A stretch of 64,000 nucleotides of DNA from LMUY01 sp964244585 (GCA_964244585.1 CAXTJM010000002.1:124001-188000), one strand, 5' to 3'; numbered from the stretch's first letter, positions 8,195-17,213 are shown. A program made the numbers and translations. The notes: generated from the sequence alone by a model not told the origin.

Positions 8195-9294
8195 CAGCGC
8201 ACCTGTAGGTCGGCTTGCAGGGCGCCGGCCGCCTTGATGGATTGCAGGATGCTGATCATGTCGCGCGGTCCTATTCCCAACGAGTTCAGGCTGGCCACCA
8301 GGTCGCGCAGCGTCACGCTGCCGCGGATGATGCCGAGCCGTTTGTCCGACGAATCGTCCACCTGGACGTTGGTCCGCGGCACCACGGCGGTCGTCCCGTT
8401 CGACAGCGGGGCGGGCTGGGACACTTGCGGGGTCTCCGTCACGCGGATGGTCAGGTTGCCCTGCGCGATGGCGACGGTGCTGACGCGGACATTGGCGCCC
8501 ATGACGATCGTGCCGCTCGCCTCGTCGATGATCACCACCGCCGGGCTGTCGGGTTCGACCCGCAGATCCTCGATCCGGCCCAGCGCGTCGATCACGTCGC
8601 GGCCCTGCAGCTCCAGCGAGACGGTGCGGGGGTCGCGGGCCGTGGCGACGCTGCCGCCAAGGCTGGCGTTGATCACGGCGGCCATGCGGCGCGCGGTGGT
8701 GAGGTCCGGGTTGCGCAGGCCCAGCCGTAACGAGGGGTGGCTGCCGAGCTGGAACGGCACCTCCTTTTCCACGATGGCGCCGTTGGCGATGCGGGCGGCG
8801 GTCGGCACGTTGCGGGTGACCGAGCCGGCGGCGCCGCGGGCGGAGATCGCCCCGGTGGCCAACGCGCCCTGCGCCACGCTGTAGACCTCGCCATCGGCGC
8901 CGAGCAGCGGCGTGACCAGCAGCATGCCCCCGGTGAGGTCCTTTGCGTCGCCCAGCGCCGAAACGCTGACGTCGATGCGGCTGCCGCCCCGGGCGAAGGC
9001 GGGCAGGTTGGCCGTCACCATCACGGCGGCGACGTTCTTCGTCTCCAGCTTCGATTCCTGGTCGCGCGTGTTGACGCCCAGCCGCTCCAGCATGCCGATC
9101 AGCGATTGTCGGGTGAACACGGCGTTGTCCAGGCGGTCGCCGGTGCCGTTCAGCCCGACGACCAGGCCGTAGCCGACCAACTGGTTCTCCCGGATGCCTT
9201 CGACGTCGGCGATGTCCTTGATCCGGACCTGGCCGAAGGCGAGGCATGGCACCAGGACCAGGATGGCGGCGAGCAGCAAGGATCGCAGTTGCAT
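8194..9294 (-). CDS. flgI: Flagellar P-ring protein FlgI
   Basis: 366 residues, the standard FlgI length. A cleavable signal peptide (L-L-L-A-A-I-L-V-L-V-P-C-L-A-F-G) is followed by the family start V-R-I-K-D-I-A-D-V-E-G-I-R-E-N-Q-L-V-G-Y-G-L. Other hallmarks are G-L-N-G-T-G-D and V-V-I-I-D-E-A-S-G-T-I-V-M-G near residue 260. FlgI forms the periplasmic P-ring around the rod. A GGAAAGA ribosome site precedes the ATG at 9294, and a sigma-54 promoter lies about 70 bases further upstream (9363-9377). First gene of flgI-flgJ-flgN, perhaps extending into the glycosyltransferase and otnK. Confidence 0.95.
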   Translation of the reverse strand: MQLRSLLLAAILVLVPCLAFGQVRIKDIADVEGIRENQLVGYGLVVGLNGTGDRLDNAVFTRQSLIGMLERLGVNTRDQESKLETKNVAAVMVTANLPAFARGGSRIDVSVSALGDAKDLTGGMLLVTPLLGADGEVYSVAQGALATGAISARGAAGSVTRNVPTAARIANGAIVEKEVPFQLGSHPSLRLGLRNPDLTTARRMAAVINASLGGSVATARDPRTVSLELQGRDVIDALGRIEDLRVEPDSPAVVIIDEASGTIVMGANVRVSTVAIAQGNLTIRVTETPQVSQPAPLSNGTTAVVPRTNVQVDDSSDKRLGIIRGSVTLRDLVASLNSLGIGPRDMISILQSIKAAGALQADLQVR

Positions 9295-9362
9295 GGGTCT
9301 TTCCGGCTCGTTCAGCTTTACGCGGCAGTCTGTGCCCTGTCGGGGCATCCGCAGGCTGAAGC

Positions 9363-9377
9363 GCAAGTGCCATGCCA
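9363..9377 (-). promoter_or_regulatory. Sigma-54 (-24/-12) promoter of flgI
   Basis: On the minus strand the sequence is TGGCATG-GCAC-TTGC: -24 element at 9377-9371 and -12 element at 9366-9363. The GG and GC doublets are separated by exactly 10 bases, as sigma-54 requires, and only one base of the core departs from TGGCACG-N4-TTGC. The transcript would start about 55-60 bases before the flgI ATG. Sigma-54 control of hook-basal-body genes is well established in Caulobacter. Confidence 0.75.
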
Positions 9378-9430
9378 GTCCCGATCGCCGCGGAAATCCG
9401 CCACATTCGGCGGTGCAGGCGACGGCGAGG

Positions 9431-9449
9431 CCCGGCACAACCTGCCGGG
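9431..9449. promoter_or_regulatory. 7-5-7 dyad CCCGGCA-N5-TGCCGGG, candidate FlbD/ftr-type enhancer
   Basis: Perfect inverted repeat: CCCGGCA (9431-9437), 5-base spacer, TGCCGGG (9443-9449). Its centre is about 77 bases upstream of the -12 GC of the flgI sigma-54 promoter and 46 bases upstream of the fliX start. An identical dyad with the same spacing lies upstream of flgF. Caulobacter FlbD binds ftr elements about 100 bases upstream of sigma-54 flagellar promoters; assigning this dyad to FlbD is inference. Confidence 0.6.
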
Positions 9450-9485
9450 CTGGGTAGAAGGAGCCGGGTTGATGGGGTCCAACGG

Positions 9486-9887
9486 ATGATGGGCGTGGGG
9501 CGGGTGAGCGGGCCTGCCGTGCCAACTGGCGGTCCGCGCCGGGCAGCCGGCAGCGGCGGGTTCGTGGTGGCCGCGGGTGAGACCGGCGCCGCGGCCGGAC
9601 CGGCCGCCGCATCGGCCACAGCGTCCCTGGACGGCATGCTGCTGCTGCAGCAGGTGGAGGACGGCCCGGTTCGCGACCGCCAGGCGCGCCGGCATGGCCG
9701 GGCGATGCTGGAGGGCCTGGCCGAGCTGCAACGTGCCTTGCTGGATGACGACCTGGATGCCGGGGTGCTGGAACGGCTGGCCGTCCTGGTGGAGCATTGT
9801 CCCGAGGCATCCGACCCGGCGCTGCGTGGCACGCTGGCGGCCGTCTCGCTCCGGGTGCAGGTGGAGTTGGCGCGGCGGTCGATGTGA
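9486..9887 (+). CDS. fliX: Flagellar assembly regulator FliX
   Basis: 133 residues. The variable Gly/Pro/Ala-rich N-terminus is followed by the conserved FliX helix L-D-G-M-L-L-L-Q-Q-V-E, a run of basic residues (R-D-R-Q-A-R-R-H-G-R), L-L-D-D-D-L-D-A-G-V-L-E-R-L, and the C-terminal R-V-Q-V-E-L-A-R-R. In Caulobacter FliX couples completion of early basal-body assembly to FlbD activation of sigma-54 genes. Its divergence from flgI, with the dyad in the shared gap, fits that role. ATG at 9486 chosen; ATG at 9489 is equally possible. Weak ribosome site. Confidence 0.8.
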   Translation: MMGVGRVSGPAVPTGGPRRAAGSGGFVVAAGETGAAAGPAAASATASLDGMLLLQQVEDGPVRDRQARRHGRAMLEGLAELQRALLDDDLDAGVLERLAVLVEHCPEASDPALRGTLAAVSLRVQVELARRSM

Positions 9888-10046
9888 CACATTGGAGACA
9901 GGGGTGACCACACGGGAAAGCCGCGGCTTTGCGGGCTTTGATCGTATTGGATCGGGGCATTCGTGCTCTTGGCGACACGATCGCGCGTCGCTATACAGCC
10001 GCCAAACCGCACCCTGACGGCGCTTCGTGCGCGAAGGATGGCACCG

Positions 10047-10463
<417 letters not shown>

Positions 10464-10466
10464 GCC

Positions 10467-10991
10467 ATGGTCGCCCCGGAGGGCGATGTGGATCCGAGCG
10501 AACTCTACCACCTGGATTTTGTCGCCTGGACGGAGCAGCAGGCTGCCGCGCTGCGGCGTTCGCCGGCTGCTTCGAACATCCTGGACTTGCCCAATCTGGC
10601 CGAGGAAATCGAGAGCTTGGGCAGGCGGGACGTTCGTGAGGTCGAGAGTCTCATCCGCCAGATCTTCGTGCACTTGCTGAAGATCGTGTTCGAACCGTCC
10701 TCCGAGGCCCGGCTGCACTGGCGGATCGAGATCGCCGCCTTCCAGGCCGAGGCGGCGAGCGCCTTCACCCCGTCGATGTCACAAAAGATCGATGTCGACC
10801 GTCTCTGGCAGCACACGCTTCGGGCGTTCCTGACCGAGTATCGATCCTCCGCCCCGGATCCAGCCAGGATTGCCGAGACCGCACATGCGTCACCCGTGAG
10901 CCTGCATGATCTGGTGGCCGGCGACTTCGCCGTGACCCCTGTGCTGGGCAAGGTGACAGCCCGGATCATGCCGCAGCCGCCCGCGGCATGA
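10467..10991 (+). CDS. DUF29-family protein
   Basis: 174 residues. The N-terminus has the DUF29 signature: Y-x-L-D-F-V-A-W-T-E-Q-Q-A-A-A-L-R, then L-D-L-P-N-L-A-E-E-I-E-S-L-G-R-R-D and V-H-L-L-K. The C-terminal third does not resemble the typical short DUF29 protein. DUF29 proteins are common in cyanobacteria and alphaproteobacteria; their function is unknown. The start is 3 bases after the dksA stop, so they share a transcript. The stop faces the flgH stop with only 4 bases between. Confidence 0.75.
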   Translation: MVAPEGDVDPSELYHLDFVAWTEQQAAALRRSPAASNILDLPNLAEEIESLGRRDVREVESLIRQIFVHLLKIVFEPSSEARLHWRIEIAAFQAEAASAFTPSMSQKIDVDRLWQHTLRAFLTEYRSSAPDPARIAETAHASPVSLHDLVAGDFAVTPVLGKVTARIMPQPPAA

Positions 10992-10995
10992 CCTG

Positions 10996-11730
10996 TCAGA
11001 ACGGCAGCACCACATCCAGGATCTGCTGGCCGTAGCGCGGCGTTTGCAGGTCGGTCAGGGTGCCGCGGCCGCCATAGGCGATGCGGGCCTCCGCCATGCG
11101 GTCGTGCACCACGGTGTTGTCGCTGGCGATGTCCTGCGGGCGGACTACGCCGCTGACCTGCAACTCGCGCAACTCGCTGTTCACGCGGACCTCCTGGCGG
11201 GCGGTCACCACCAGGTTGCCGTTCGGCAGCACCTGCGTCACCGTACCGGCCAGGCGAAGCGTCACGGACTCGTTGCGCTTGATCGTCCCGGTCCCGGTGT
11301 TGCTGTTGGTGCTGCTGGCGCTCACCAGGTTCTTCGCGTCCACCGCCTTGGCGAGCAGCTTCGGCAACTGGGCCTCCAGGCCGAGGAAGTTCGGCAGGCC
11401 CTCCGCCTCGCTTCCCGTGCGGGTGGCGCCGGTGGCGTTGGCCAGGTTGGCGGTGTCGGCGATGTTGACCAGCACCGTCAGGATGTCGCCGACGCCGGCC
11501 GCCCGCTGGTCCTTGAAGAAGGCGCGGCTGCCCGATCGCCACAGGCTGTTGACCTGAGTCGGCGCCAGCTCCGGCCGCGGCATGGGCATGCTGACGGGTC
11601 GCCAGTTCGGGTCCTGCGTCGGGTTGGTGATAGGGGACAGCGCAGGCGGCCGGCCGACTTCGGACAGGCGGGACAGGGCGCCGCAGCCCGACAGGGCCAG
11701 GGTCGTCGCCAGCAGCAATGCGGCCCTCAT
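10996..11730 (-). CDS. flgH: Flagellar L-ring lipoprotein FlgH
   Basis: 244 residues. A lipoprotein signal peptide ends in the lipobox L-S-G-C (Cys16), placing it in the outer membrane. Family motifs are N-S-L-W-R-S-G-S-R-A-F-F-K-D-Q-R-A at about 61-77, V-G-D-I-L-T-V-L-V near 80, and G-N-L-V-V-T-A-R-Q-E near 175. FlgH forms the L-ring bushing for the rod. The ATG at 11730 overlaps the flgA stop by 4 bases. Last gene of flgF-flgG-flgA-flgH. Confidence 0.95.
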   Translation of the reverse strand: MRAALLLATTLALSGCGALSRLSEVGRPPALSPITNPTQDPNWRPVSMPMPRPELAPTQVNSLWRSGSRAFFKDQRAAGVGDILTVLVNIADTANLANATGATRTGSEAEGLPNFLGLEAQLPKLLAKAVDAKNLVSASSTNSNTGTGTIKRNESVTLRLAGTVTQVLPNGNLVVTARQEVRVNSELRELQVSGVVRPQDIASDNTVVHDRMAEARIAYGGRGTLTDLQTPRYGQQILDVVLPF

Positions 11731-12695
11731 CGCGTGGCCACCCGGATCGGAACGGCGCTTCCGGGCGGCAGGATCACCGGCGCGGTGCCGCTCACCCGGA
11801 CCCGGCCGTTCGCGAGCACCTCGGCCTCGACGATGGCGCGGGAGCTGCCATTCAAAACCCGGACGCGTTCGCCGACAGCGCCGCCCTCCATCGCGATGCC
11901 CTGCGCGCTCACCGAGATGCCGGGCGTGTCGAGCTGCATCTGCACCGCCTCGCCCTTCTGCACGGCCTGGGGCCGCGCCAGGTCGGCCAGCAGCAGCGGC
12001 GCACCGGGGCCGACCGGGTGGCGCAACGCCATGCCGACCACCTGCGCCGGGATCTGCGCCACGTCGGCGCGGACCGCGTTGGCGTGCAGCCGCGCCATCT
12101 GGATGTCCCCCGCGCCGATGATGTCGCCGGGCATCATGCGATGGCTCGGCACCGGCAGTTCGACGATGTCGACGATCCGGCCGGACAGGCGGCTATGGCC
12201 CGGCGACATGCCGGCCGCGGTCACCGACAGCACGGCGGTGAACTGGCCGGTGACCGGATTGTAGTCGAGCTGGCCGACCTCCGCCGTGGCGCGGATGTCG
12301 GTCGGCACCAGCGGCGTCGAGAACCCCGGCATCTCGACATCGGCGTCGGCGGCCACGCCGGCCACGGCAAGTGCCACCCGAAGGGCGGCCATCGTCTCCT
12401 CCCGCGGGAAGGGCCGGCCCGGGCGTTCCAGCACGATGCGGTCCGCCGTGCTGGTCGGGCGCCAATCGACGTCGAACTGGCGCGCGATGGCGCCGAGCTG
12501 CGCCGACTCCACGATGATGCGCCCCCCCGGTTCCGGGCTGGGGCCGATGACGCGGTCGCGTTCCACGCCGTCGAACAGGTCGGATAGGCGGACCTGCGGG
12601 TCGGACAGGGTGGTGCCGCCGCGCAGGGTGGCGGCCTGCGCCGGCAGCGCCGCCAGGGCGAGCACCGCCAGGGGAAGGAAGCGCATCGCGGTCAC
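11727..12695 (-). CDS. flgA: Flagellar P-ring assembly chaperone FlgA
   Basis: 322 residues, with a signal peptide ending A-L-P-A-Q-A. The C-terminal SAF domain carries M-M-P-G-D-I-I-G-A-G-D-I-Q and V-V-G-M-A-L-R-H-P-V-G-P-G, typical of FlgA, the periplasmic chaperone for P-ring assembly. The N-terminal half is longer than in enteric FlgA, as in other alphaproteobacteria. The GTG at 12695 overlaps the flgG stop (GTGA), favouring coupled translation; the ATG three codons later at 12686 would give an equally good signal peptide. Stop overlaps flgH. Confidence 0.9.
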   Translation of the reverse strand: MTAMRFLPLAVLALAALPAQAATLRGGTTLSDPQVRLSDLFDGVERDRVIGPSPEPGGRIIVESAQLGAIARQFDVDWRPTSTADRIVLERPGRPFPREETMAALRVALAVAGVAADADVEMPGFSTPLVPTDIRATAEVGQLDYNPVTGQFTAVLSVTAAGMSPGHSRLSGRIVDIVELPVPSHRMMPGDIIGAGDIQMARLHANAVRADVAQIPAQVVGMALRHPVGPGAPLLLADLARPQAVQKGEAVQMQLDTPGISVSAQGIAMEGGAVGERVRVLNGSSRAIVEAEVLANGRVRVSGTAPVILPPGSAVPIRVATR

Positions 12696-13477
12696 CGCAA
12701 ATTCGTCAGGGTGGAGAGCATCTGGTCGGACGTGGTGATCACCTTGCTGTTCATCTCGTAGGCGCGTTGGGCGGTGATCAGGTTGGAGATCTCGGTCACC
12801 ACGTTGACGTTGGAGCTTTCGACGTAGCCCTGCAGCACGCTGCCGAAGCCGGGCGCGCCCGGGTTGCCGGTGACCGCGTTGCCGCTGGCGCCGCTTTGCA
12901 GGAACAGGTTGTCGCCTTGCGCATCCAGCCCGGTCTCGTTGGCGAAGGTGGCGAGCTGGATGGTGCCGACGGTCTGCGGTGCGGTCTGCCCGTCCAGGCT
13001 TGCCTGCACCGAACCGTTGGCGCTGATCGTCACCGCGGTGGCGTTGGCCGGGATGGTGATGCCGCCGGCGATGGGGTAGCCGTCCGCCGTGACGATCGTG
13101 CCGTCCGGCGACAGGCCGAACGTGCCGTCCCTGGTGTAGGCCGTGTCGCCCGAGGGCAGCGTCACCGGGAAGTAGCCGTTGCCGCGGATCGCCAGGTCCA
13201 GGCTGTTGGAGGTCTGCGTCAACGTGCCCTGCTCGTTGATGCGGTAGATCGCTGCCGTACGCACGCCCAGGCCCACCTGCGCGCCCGCCGGCACCACGGT
13301 GCCGCTGTCGGAGGTGTTGGAGCCGACCCGGCGCATGTTCTCGTAGATCAGGTCCTGGAATTCGGACCGGCGGCGCTTGAACCCGGTCGTGGTCATGTTG
13401 GCGAGGTTGTTGGAAATGACATCCACGTTGGTCTGCTGCGCCTGCATCCCGGTGGAAGCGATGTCGAGCGATCGCAT
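12692..13477 (-). CDS. flgG: Distal rod protein FlgG
   Basis: 261 residues, the standard FlgG length. The N-terminal rod/hook motif S-N-N-L-A-N-M-T-T-T-G-F-K and the C-terminal Y-V-E-S-S-N-V-N-V-V-T-E-I-S-N-L-I-T-A-Q-R-A-Y-E helix (both conserved coiled-coil ends of axial proteins) are intact, as is G-L-G-V-R-T near residue 70. FlgG builds the distal rod inside the P- and L-rings encoded alongside. It starts 12 bases after flgF ends. Confidence 0.96.
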   Translation of the reverse strand: MRSLDIASTGMQAQQTNVDVISNNLANMTTTGFKRRRSEFQDLIYENMRRVGSNTSDSGTVVPAGAQVGLGVRTAAIYRINEQGTLTQTSNSLDLAIRGNGYFPVTLPSGDTAYTRDGTFGLSPDGTIVTADGYPIAGGITIPANATAVTISANGSVQASLDGQTAPQTVGTIQLATFANETGLDAQGDNLFLQSGASGNAVTGNPGAPGFGSVLQGYVESSNVNVVTEISNLITAQRAYEMNSKVITTSDQMLSTLTNLR

Positions 13478-13489
13478 GGCGAAGCCTCC

Positions 13490-14230
13490 TTAGGTCTGGT
13501 GCTGCGTGAGCTTGTCGATGGCGGATTGCTGCCGCTCCGACTCGCCCTGCACGAACTGGGTGACGAATTGGAACTCGCGCAATTCGTTCATCATGCGGGT
13601 GGTCTCCGCGATCGGCTGGACGTTGCTGTCCTCCAGCGCGCCGCCGACGATCTGCGGCTGCGCCACCGGGCTCGTCGCCGAGCTGGTGGTGAGCAGGTGG
13701 TCGCCCTGGGTCTGGATCTTGTTGGGGTCGGCGGGCTTGACGATGCCGATCTTGCCCAGCCGGCCGTTCTCGCTGCTGAGCGTGCCGTCGCCGGCGACGC
13801 TCAGCGACGTGTCCGCGGTGGAGACCTTGATCGGCTGTCCCGCCGTGTCCAGCAGCGCGTTTCCGTCGACGTCGGACACCGTGCCGTTCGGTTGCAGGTT
13901 GAACCGCCCGGCGCGGGTCAGCATCGGGCCGGCCTTGCTCTGCACCGTGAAGAAGCCGTCGCCGGTGATCGCCAGGTCCAGCGGATTGGCGGTGTGCGAC
14001 AATGCGCCCTCCTGCTGCTCCCGGTAGGTGGCACGGTCCTGCGTGAAGCTCAGGGTGCGGCCGCCGCGCACCGGGTCCACCCCGGACTGCCGGTCGAGCC
14101 AGTCGGCGAACAGCGTGCGGTCGGCCTTGAAGCCGGGCGTGTTGGCGTTGGCCAGGTTGTTGGCGGTCACGTCCATGGCGCGCTGCTGCGCGATCAGGCG
14201 GGAGAGGGCGACGGATGTCGAGTTTTGCAT
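13490..14230 (-). CDS. flgF: Proximal rod protein FlgF
   Basis: 246 residues. It carries the axial-protein N-terminal motif A-N-N-L-A-N-A-N-T-P-G-F-K (about 25-37), the FlgF-type central R-A-G-R-F segment, and a C-terminal T-R-M-M-N-E-L-R-E-F-Q helix. The ATG at 14230 begins at the conserved N-terminal helix; a longer in-frame start exists but would use unconserved sequence. A sigma-54 promoter at 14266-14280 would give a leader of about 25 bases. First gene of the flgF-flgG-flgA-flgH operon. Confidence 0.94.
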   Translation of the reverse strand: MQNSTSVALSRLIAQQRAMDVTANNLANANTPGFKADRTLFADWLDRQSGVDPVRGGRTLSFTQDRATYREQQEGALSHTANPLDLAITGDGFFTVQSKAGPMLTRAGRFNLQPNGTVSDVDGNALLDTAGQPIKVSTADTSLSVAGDGTLSSENGRLGKIGIVKPADPNKIQTQGDHLLTTSSATSPVAQPQIVGGALEDSNVQPIAETTRMMNELREFQFVTQFVQGESERQQSAIDKLTQHQT

Positions 14231-14265
14231 CGAGGATAACGTCCGGCTGGTTCGGCGGAGCAAGC

Positions 14266-14280
14266 GCAAGGCGCGTGCCA
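14266..14280 (-). promoter_or_regulatory. Sigma-54 (-24/-12) promoter of flgF
   Basis: Minus-strand sequence TGGCACG-CGCC-TTGC: -24 element at 14280-14274 and -12 element at 14269-14266. It matches the sigma-54 consensus exactly, with 10 bases between the GG and GC doublets. Predicted transcription start near 14254, about 24 bases before the flgF ATG. Confidence 0.8.
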
Positions 14281-14340
14281 GCGGCTAACCCATTGACACC
14301 GTTCGGCGCACTGGCGCGCTACCCGGTCCGGCCGTGCCGT

Positions 14341-14359
14341 CCCGGCAGATCGTGCCGGG
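14341..14359. promoter_or_regulatory. Second 7-5-7 dyad CCCGGCA-N5-TGCCGGG plus half-site
   Basis: CCCGGCA (14341-14347), 5-base spacer, TGCCGGG (14353-14359): the arms and spacing are identical to the dyad at 9431-9449, while the spacer sequence differs. A further TGCCGGG half-site lies at 14376-14382. The dyad centre is about 84 bases upstream of the flgF -12 element and about 118 bases upstream of the fliL start, so one site could serve both directions. FlbD-type binding is inferred. Confidence 0.6.
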
Positions 14360-14467
14360 TCATCCGGCCGGTTCGTGCCGGGTTCGGTGCGGGATGTGAA
14401 CCGGGCGTTACGAGGTGCTTAACCCTCTATCGGCACAATCCCGACCGGACAGGACCAGGGGCGTGGA

Positions 14468-14986
14468 ATGAGCGCGGCAGCGGCAGTGATGGTGCCCGGA
14501 GACGCGGCGCCTGCGAAGGGCGCCAAGCCGGGCGGCAAGAAGAAGCTGATCATGATCGCGGTGCCGGTGCTGCTGATCGCGATCGGGGCCGGGCTCTGGT
14601 TCACCGGGATCCTGCCGAACCTGCTCGGCATGGGGCACAAGGCGGAGGCGGAGGAGCACCAGGCGAAAGAGGTGTCGCATGCCCCCGTCTTCGTCGAGTT
14701 GCCGGAGATGGTGGCGAACCTGAACGCACCCGGCCGCCGGGCCAGTTTCGTCAAGCTGAAGGTGCGGCTGGAGCTGTCGAAGGAGGCGGACCAGGCGGCC
14801 TTCACCGCGGCGCAACCCCGCGTGGTCGACGTGTTCCAGACCTACCTGCGCGAGATGCGGCCGGACGAGCTGCGCGGCTCCGCCGGGACATACCGGTTGC
14901 GCGAAGAACTGATCGCCCGCGCCGGCCTGGCCGCCGCGCCGGCGCAGGTGGTCGACGTGCTGTTCAGCGAGCTTCTCGTCCAGTGA
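14468..14986 (+). CDS. fliL: Flagellar basal-body protein FliL
   Basis: 172 residues. A short cytoplasmic tail with the basic patch K-K-K-L is followed by one transmembrane helix (about 27-48) and a periplasmic FliL domain with L-P-E-M-V-A-N-L-N and F-V-K-L-K-V-R-L-E-L. The C-terminus ends in the family pattern D-V-L-F-S-E-L-L-V-Q. FliL sits beside the stator and supports torque and stator retention. It heads the plus-strand operon; its stop overlaps the fliM GTG start. Confidence 0.9.
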   Translation: MSAAAAVMVPGDAAPAKGAKPGGKKKLIMIAVPVLLIAIGAGLWFTGILPNLLGMGHKAEAEEHQAKEVSHAPVFVELPEMVANLNAPGRRASFVKLKVRLELSKEADQAAFTAAQPRVVDVFQTYLREMRPDELRGSAGTYRLREELIARAGLAAAPAQVVDVLFSELLVQ

Positions 14987-16014
14987 GCGGCAGCGACGAG
15001 GCGCTGGCCGCGGCCTGGGGCGCCGCCGCGGAGGAGAACACCGCGCCGGCCCGCGTGCTCAACCAGGCGGAGATCGACAGCCTGCTGGGCTTCGACGGCG
15101 GCCCGTCGGCCGAAGACAGCCGGTCCGGCATGCACCGGATCATCTCCTCCGGCCTGGTGTCCTACGAACGCCTGCCGATGCTGGAGATCGTGTTCGACCG
15201 GCTGGTGCGGATCATGTCCACCAGCCTGCGCAACTTCACCTCCGACAACGTCGACGTGTCCATCGACAACATCCTGTCGCTGCGGTTCGGCGACTACCTC
15301 AATTCCATCCCGCTGCCCGCCATGCTGGCGGTGTTCAAGGCGGAGGAGTGGGACAATTACGGGTTGATGGTGGTCGATTCCGCTATGATCTACTCCATCG
15401 TGGACGTGCTGCTGGGCGGACGCCGCGGCACGGCGGCGATGCGCATCGAAGGCCGCCCCTACACCACGATCGAACGCACGCTGGTGGAGCGGCTGATCCA
15501 CGTGGTGCTGACCGACCTGTCCGCCAGCTTCGACCCGCTCTGCCCGGTGACCTTCAAGTTCGAGCGGCTGGAGGTCAATCCGCGCTTCGCCACCATCAGC
15601 CGCCTGTCCAACGCCGCCGTGCTCGCCCGGCTGCGGGTGGACATGGAGGATCGCGGCGGCCGGATGGAGCTGTTGCTGCCGTATGCCACGCTGGAACCGG
15701 TGCGCGAGCTTCTGCTGCAGCAGTTCATGGGCGAGAAGTTCGGCCGCGATAGCATTTGGGAAACCCACCTCGCGGAAGAATTATGGGCCACGGACGTGGA
15801 TCTCGACGTGGTGCTGGACGAGCAGGTGATGAGCCTGGCCGACGTGATGGCACTGCAGCCGGGCAGCCAGATCGTCCTGGCCTGCGGCCTCGGCAGCCCG
15901 GTGCAACTGCGCTGCGGCGCGGTGACGCTGTTCGAAGGCCGCGTGGGCCGCCGCAAGAACCGCGTGGCGGTCCGGATCGATCATGAAGTGGCGCAATTGC
16001 CACGCGACGCCTGA
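14983..16014 (+). CDS. fliM: Flagellar motor switch protein FliM
   Basis: 343 residues from the GTG at 14983, which overlaps the fliL stop (GTGA). The N-terminal CheY-P binding peptide L-N-Q-A-E-I-D-S-L-L-G-F is at 26-37. The middle domain has S-Y-E-R-L-P-M-L-E-I-V-F-D and the C-terminal SpoA domain has the G-R-V-G-R-R-K-N-R-V-A-V segment. FliM forms the C-ring with FliG and FliN and receives the CheY signal. cheY and cheZ lie downstream in the same operon. Confidence 0.95.
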   Translation: MSGSDEALAAAWGAAAEENTAPARVLNQAEIDSLLGFDGGPSAEDSRSGMHRIISSGLVSYERLPMLEIVFDRLVRIMSTSLRNFTSDNVDVSIDNILSLRFGDYLNSIPLPAMLAVFKAEEWDNYGLMVVDSAMIYSIVDVLLGGRRGTAAMRIEGRPYTTIERTLVERLIHVVLTDLSASFDPLCPVTFKFERLEVNPRFATISRLSNAAVLARLRVDMEDRGGRMELLLPYATLEPVRELLLQQFMGEKFGRDSIWETHLAEELWATDVDLDVVLDEQVMSLADVMALQPGSQIVLACGLGSPVQLRCGAVTLFEGRVGRRKNRVAVRIDHEVAQLPRDA

Positions 16015-16032
16015 CGGAGGAGACGCCGAACC

Positions 16033-16479
16033 ATGGGCGGTTGGCAGATATTGCTGGAAGTGGCGCTGATCGGTTTGCTGGGCGCCACCCTGTTCCACGC
16101 GCTTCGGCTGGAGCGAGCCCTGGGGGTGGTGCGCCGCGACCGCGCGGAACTGGAGACCCTGCTGCGCGGCTTCAACGACAGCACCCGCCAGGCGGAGAAC
16201 GGGGTCGAGCGGCTGCGCAACGCCGCGGAGGGCGCCGGGCGCCACATCGCGCGGCAGATCGAGGCCGCCGCCAATCTGAAGGACGACCTTGTGACGCTGA
16301 TCGACCGGGGCGAGCGCCTCGCCGACCGCATGGACGGGCTGGTGCGGGCGAACCGCGAGGCCGAGCTGCCGGTGCGCCGCTACCCGGCCCCCGAGCCGGA
16401 ACTGCCGGAGAGCGGCGGCACGCGCGTGCGCAGCCAGGCCGAACGCGATCTTCTACGTGCATTGCGGGTGACACGATAA
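16033..16479 (+). CDS. Small membrane-anchored coiled-coil protein of the flagellar operon (DUF6468-like)
   Basis: 148 residues. One N-terminal transmembrane helix (about 4-22), then a long amphipathic helical region rich in Arg, Glu and Asn (L-E-T-L-L-R-G-F-N-D-S-T-R-Q-A-E-N-G-V) and a Pro-rich tail ending in a basic L-L-R-A-L-R-V-T-R. Proteins of this shape sit between fliM and the MotE-like gene in many alphaproteobacterial flagellar clusters and are labelled DUF6468; the assignment is by position and pattern, and its role is unknown. The stop overlaps the next start (TAATG). Confidence 0.6.
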   Translation: MGGWQILLEVALIGLLGATLFHALRLERALGVVRRDRAELETLLRGFNDSTRQAENGVERLRNAAEGAGRHIARQIEAAANLKDDLVTLIDRGERLADRMDGLVRANREAELPVRRYPAPEPELPESGGTRVRSQAERDLLRALRVTR

Positions 16480-17192
16480 TGCGGATGCGGCTTCTTCCAA
16501 TCACGGTAGCCTTCGCCGGCTTGCTGCTCGTCAGCAAGACCATCCATCTGGGCCTGGCGCTGATGCCCGGCGCGGTGGTGTCCACGGCGGAGGCCGCGCC
16601 CTCCATCCAGGGGGGCGAGGCCAGTGCCGGCAAGCCGGGCACGCATGGCGCTGCCCCGGAGGAGGCGACGAAGGCCGCCGCCACGATGACCGCGTCCGCC
16701 AAGCCTGCCATGGCCCAGCCGCCACGCGAGCCGAGCTCCCCACCGGCCCCCGTGATCAGCGATGCGGAACGTCAATTGCTGCAGGACCTGCGCGGGCGGC
16801 GCCAGGAGCTGGAGGCGCGTGAGCAGACCCTCGCCCAGCGCGAAAGCGTGCTGAACGCGGCCGAACAGAGGCTGGGCGACCGAGTCGGCCAACTGAGCGC
16901 CTTGCAGGCCCGGCTCGAGACCATGGAGAAGGACCGCCAGGACCACGACGAGGCGAACTGGACCGGGCTGGTGAAGGTGTACGAAACGATGAAGCCGCGC
17001 GAGGCGGCGACGATCTTTAACGAAATGGACATGCCCGTCCTGCTTCATGTGCTGGACCGAATGAAGGACTCCAAAGCGGCCCTAGTGCTAGGCGCCATGC
17101 AGCCCGACCGGGCCCGCCTGGTGACGACGCAGCTTGCCGCCCAGCGTACCCGCTCCACCACCGTGCCGCCCGACCATTCCGGTGCAGGCTGA
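16479..17192 (+). CDS. MotE-like flagellar motor-associated protein (MgtE N-terminal-like domain)
   Basis: 237 residues. N-terminal membrane anchor or signal (6-26), a Pro/Ala-rich linker, a coiled-coil around 95-150 with many Gln, Arg and Glu, and a C-terminal MgtE-N-like domain with Y-E-T-M-K-P-R-E-A-A-T-I-F-N-E-M-D and L-V-L-G-A-M-Q-P-D-R-A. This is the architecture of MotE, the periplasmic chaperone for MotC in rhizobia, and of related proteins in other alphaproteobacteria. No motC is visible here, so the partner may differ. Starts within the previous stop codon. Confidence 0.7.
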   Translation: MRMRLLPITVAFAGLLLVSKTIHLGLALMPGAVVSTAEAAPSIQGGEASAGKPGTHGAAPEEATKAAATMTASAKPAMAQPPREPSSPPAPVISDAERQLLQDLRGRRQELEAREQTLAQRESVLNAAEQRLGDRVGQLSALQARLETMEKDRQDHDEANWTGLVKVYETMKPREAATIFNEMDMPVLLHVLDRMKDSKAALVLGAMQPDRARLVTTQLAAQRTRSTTVPPDHSGAG

Positions 17193-17213
17193 CGATCAAG
17201 AGGATTGAGTAGC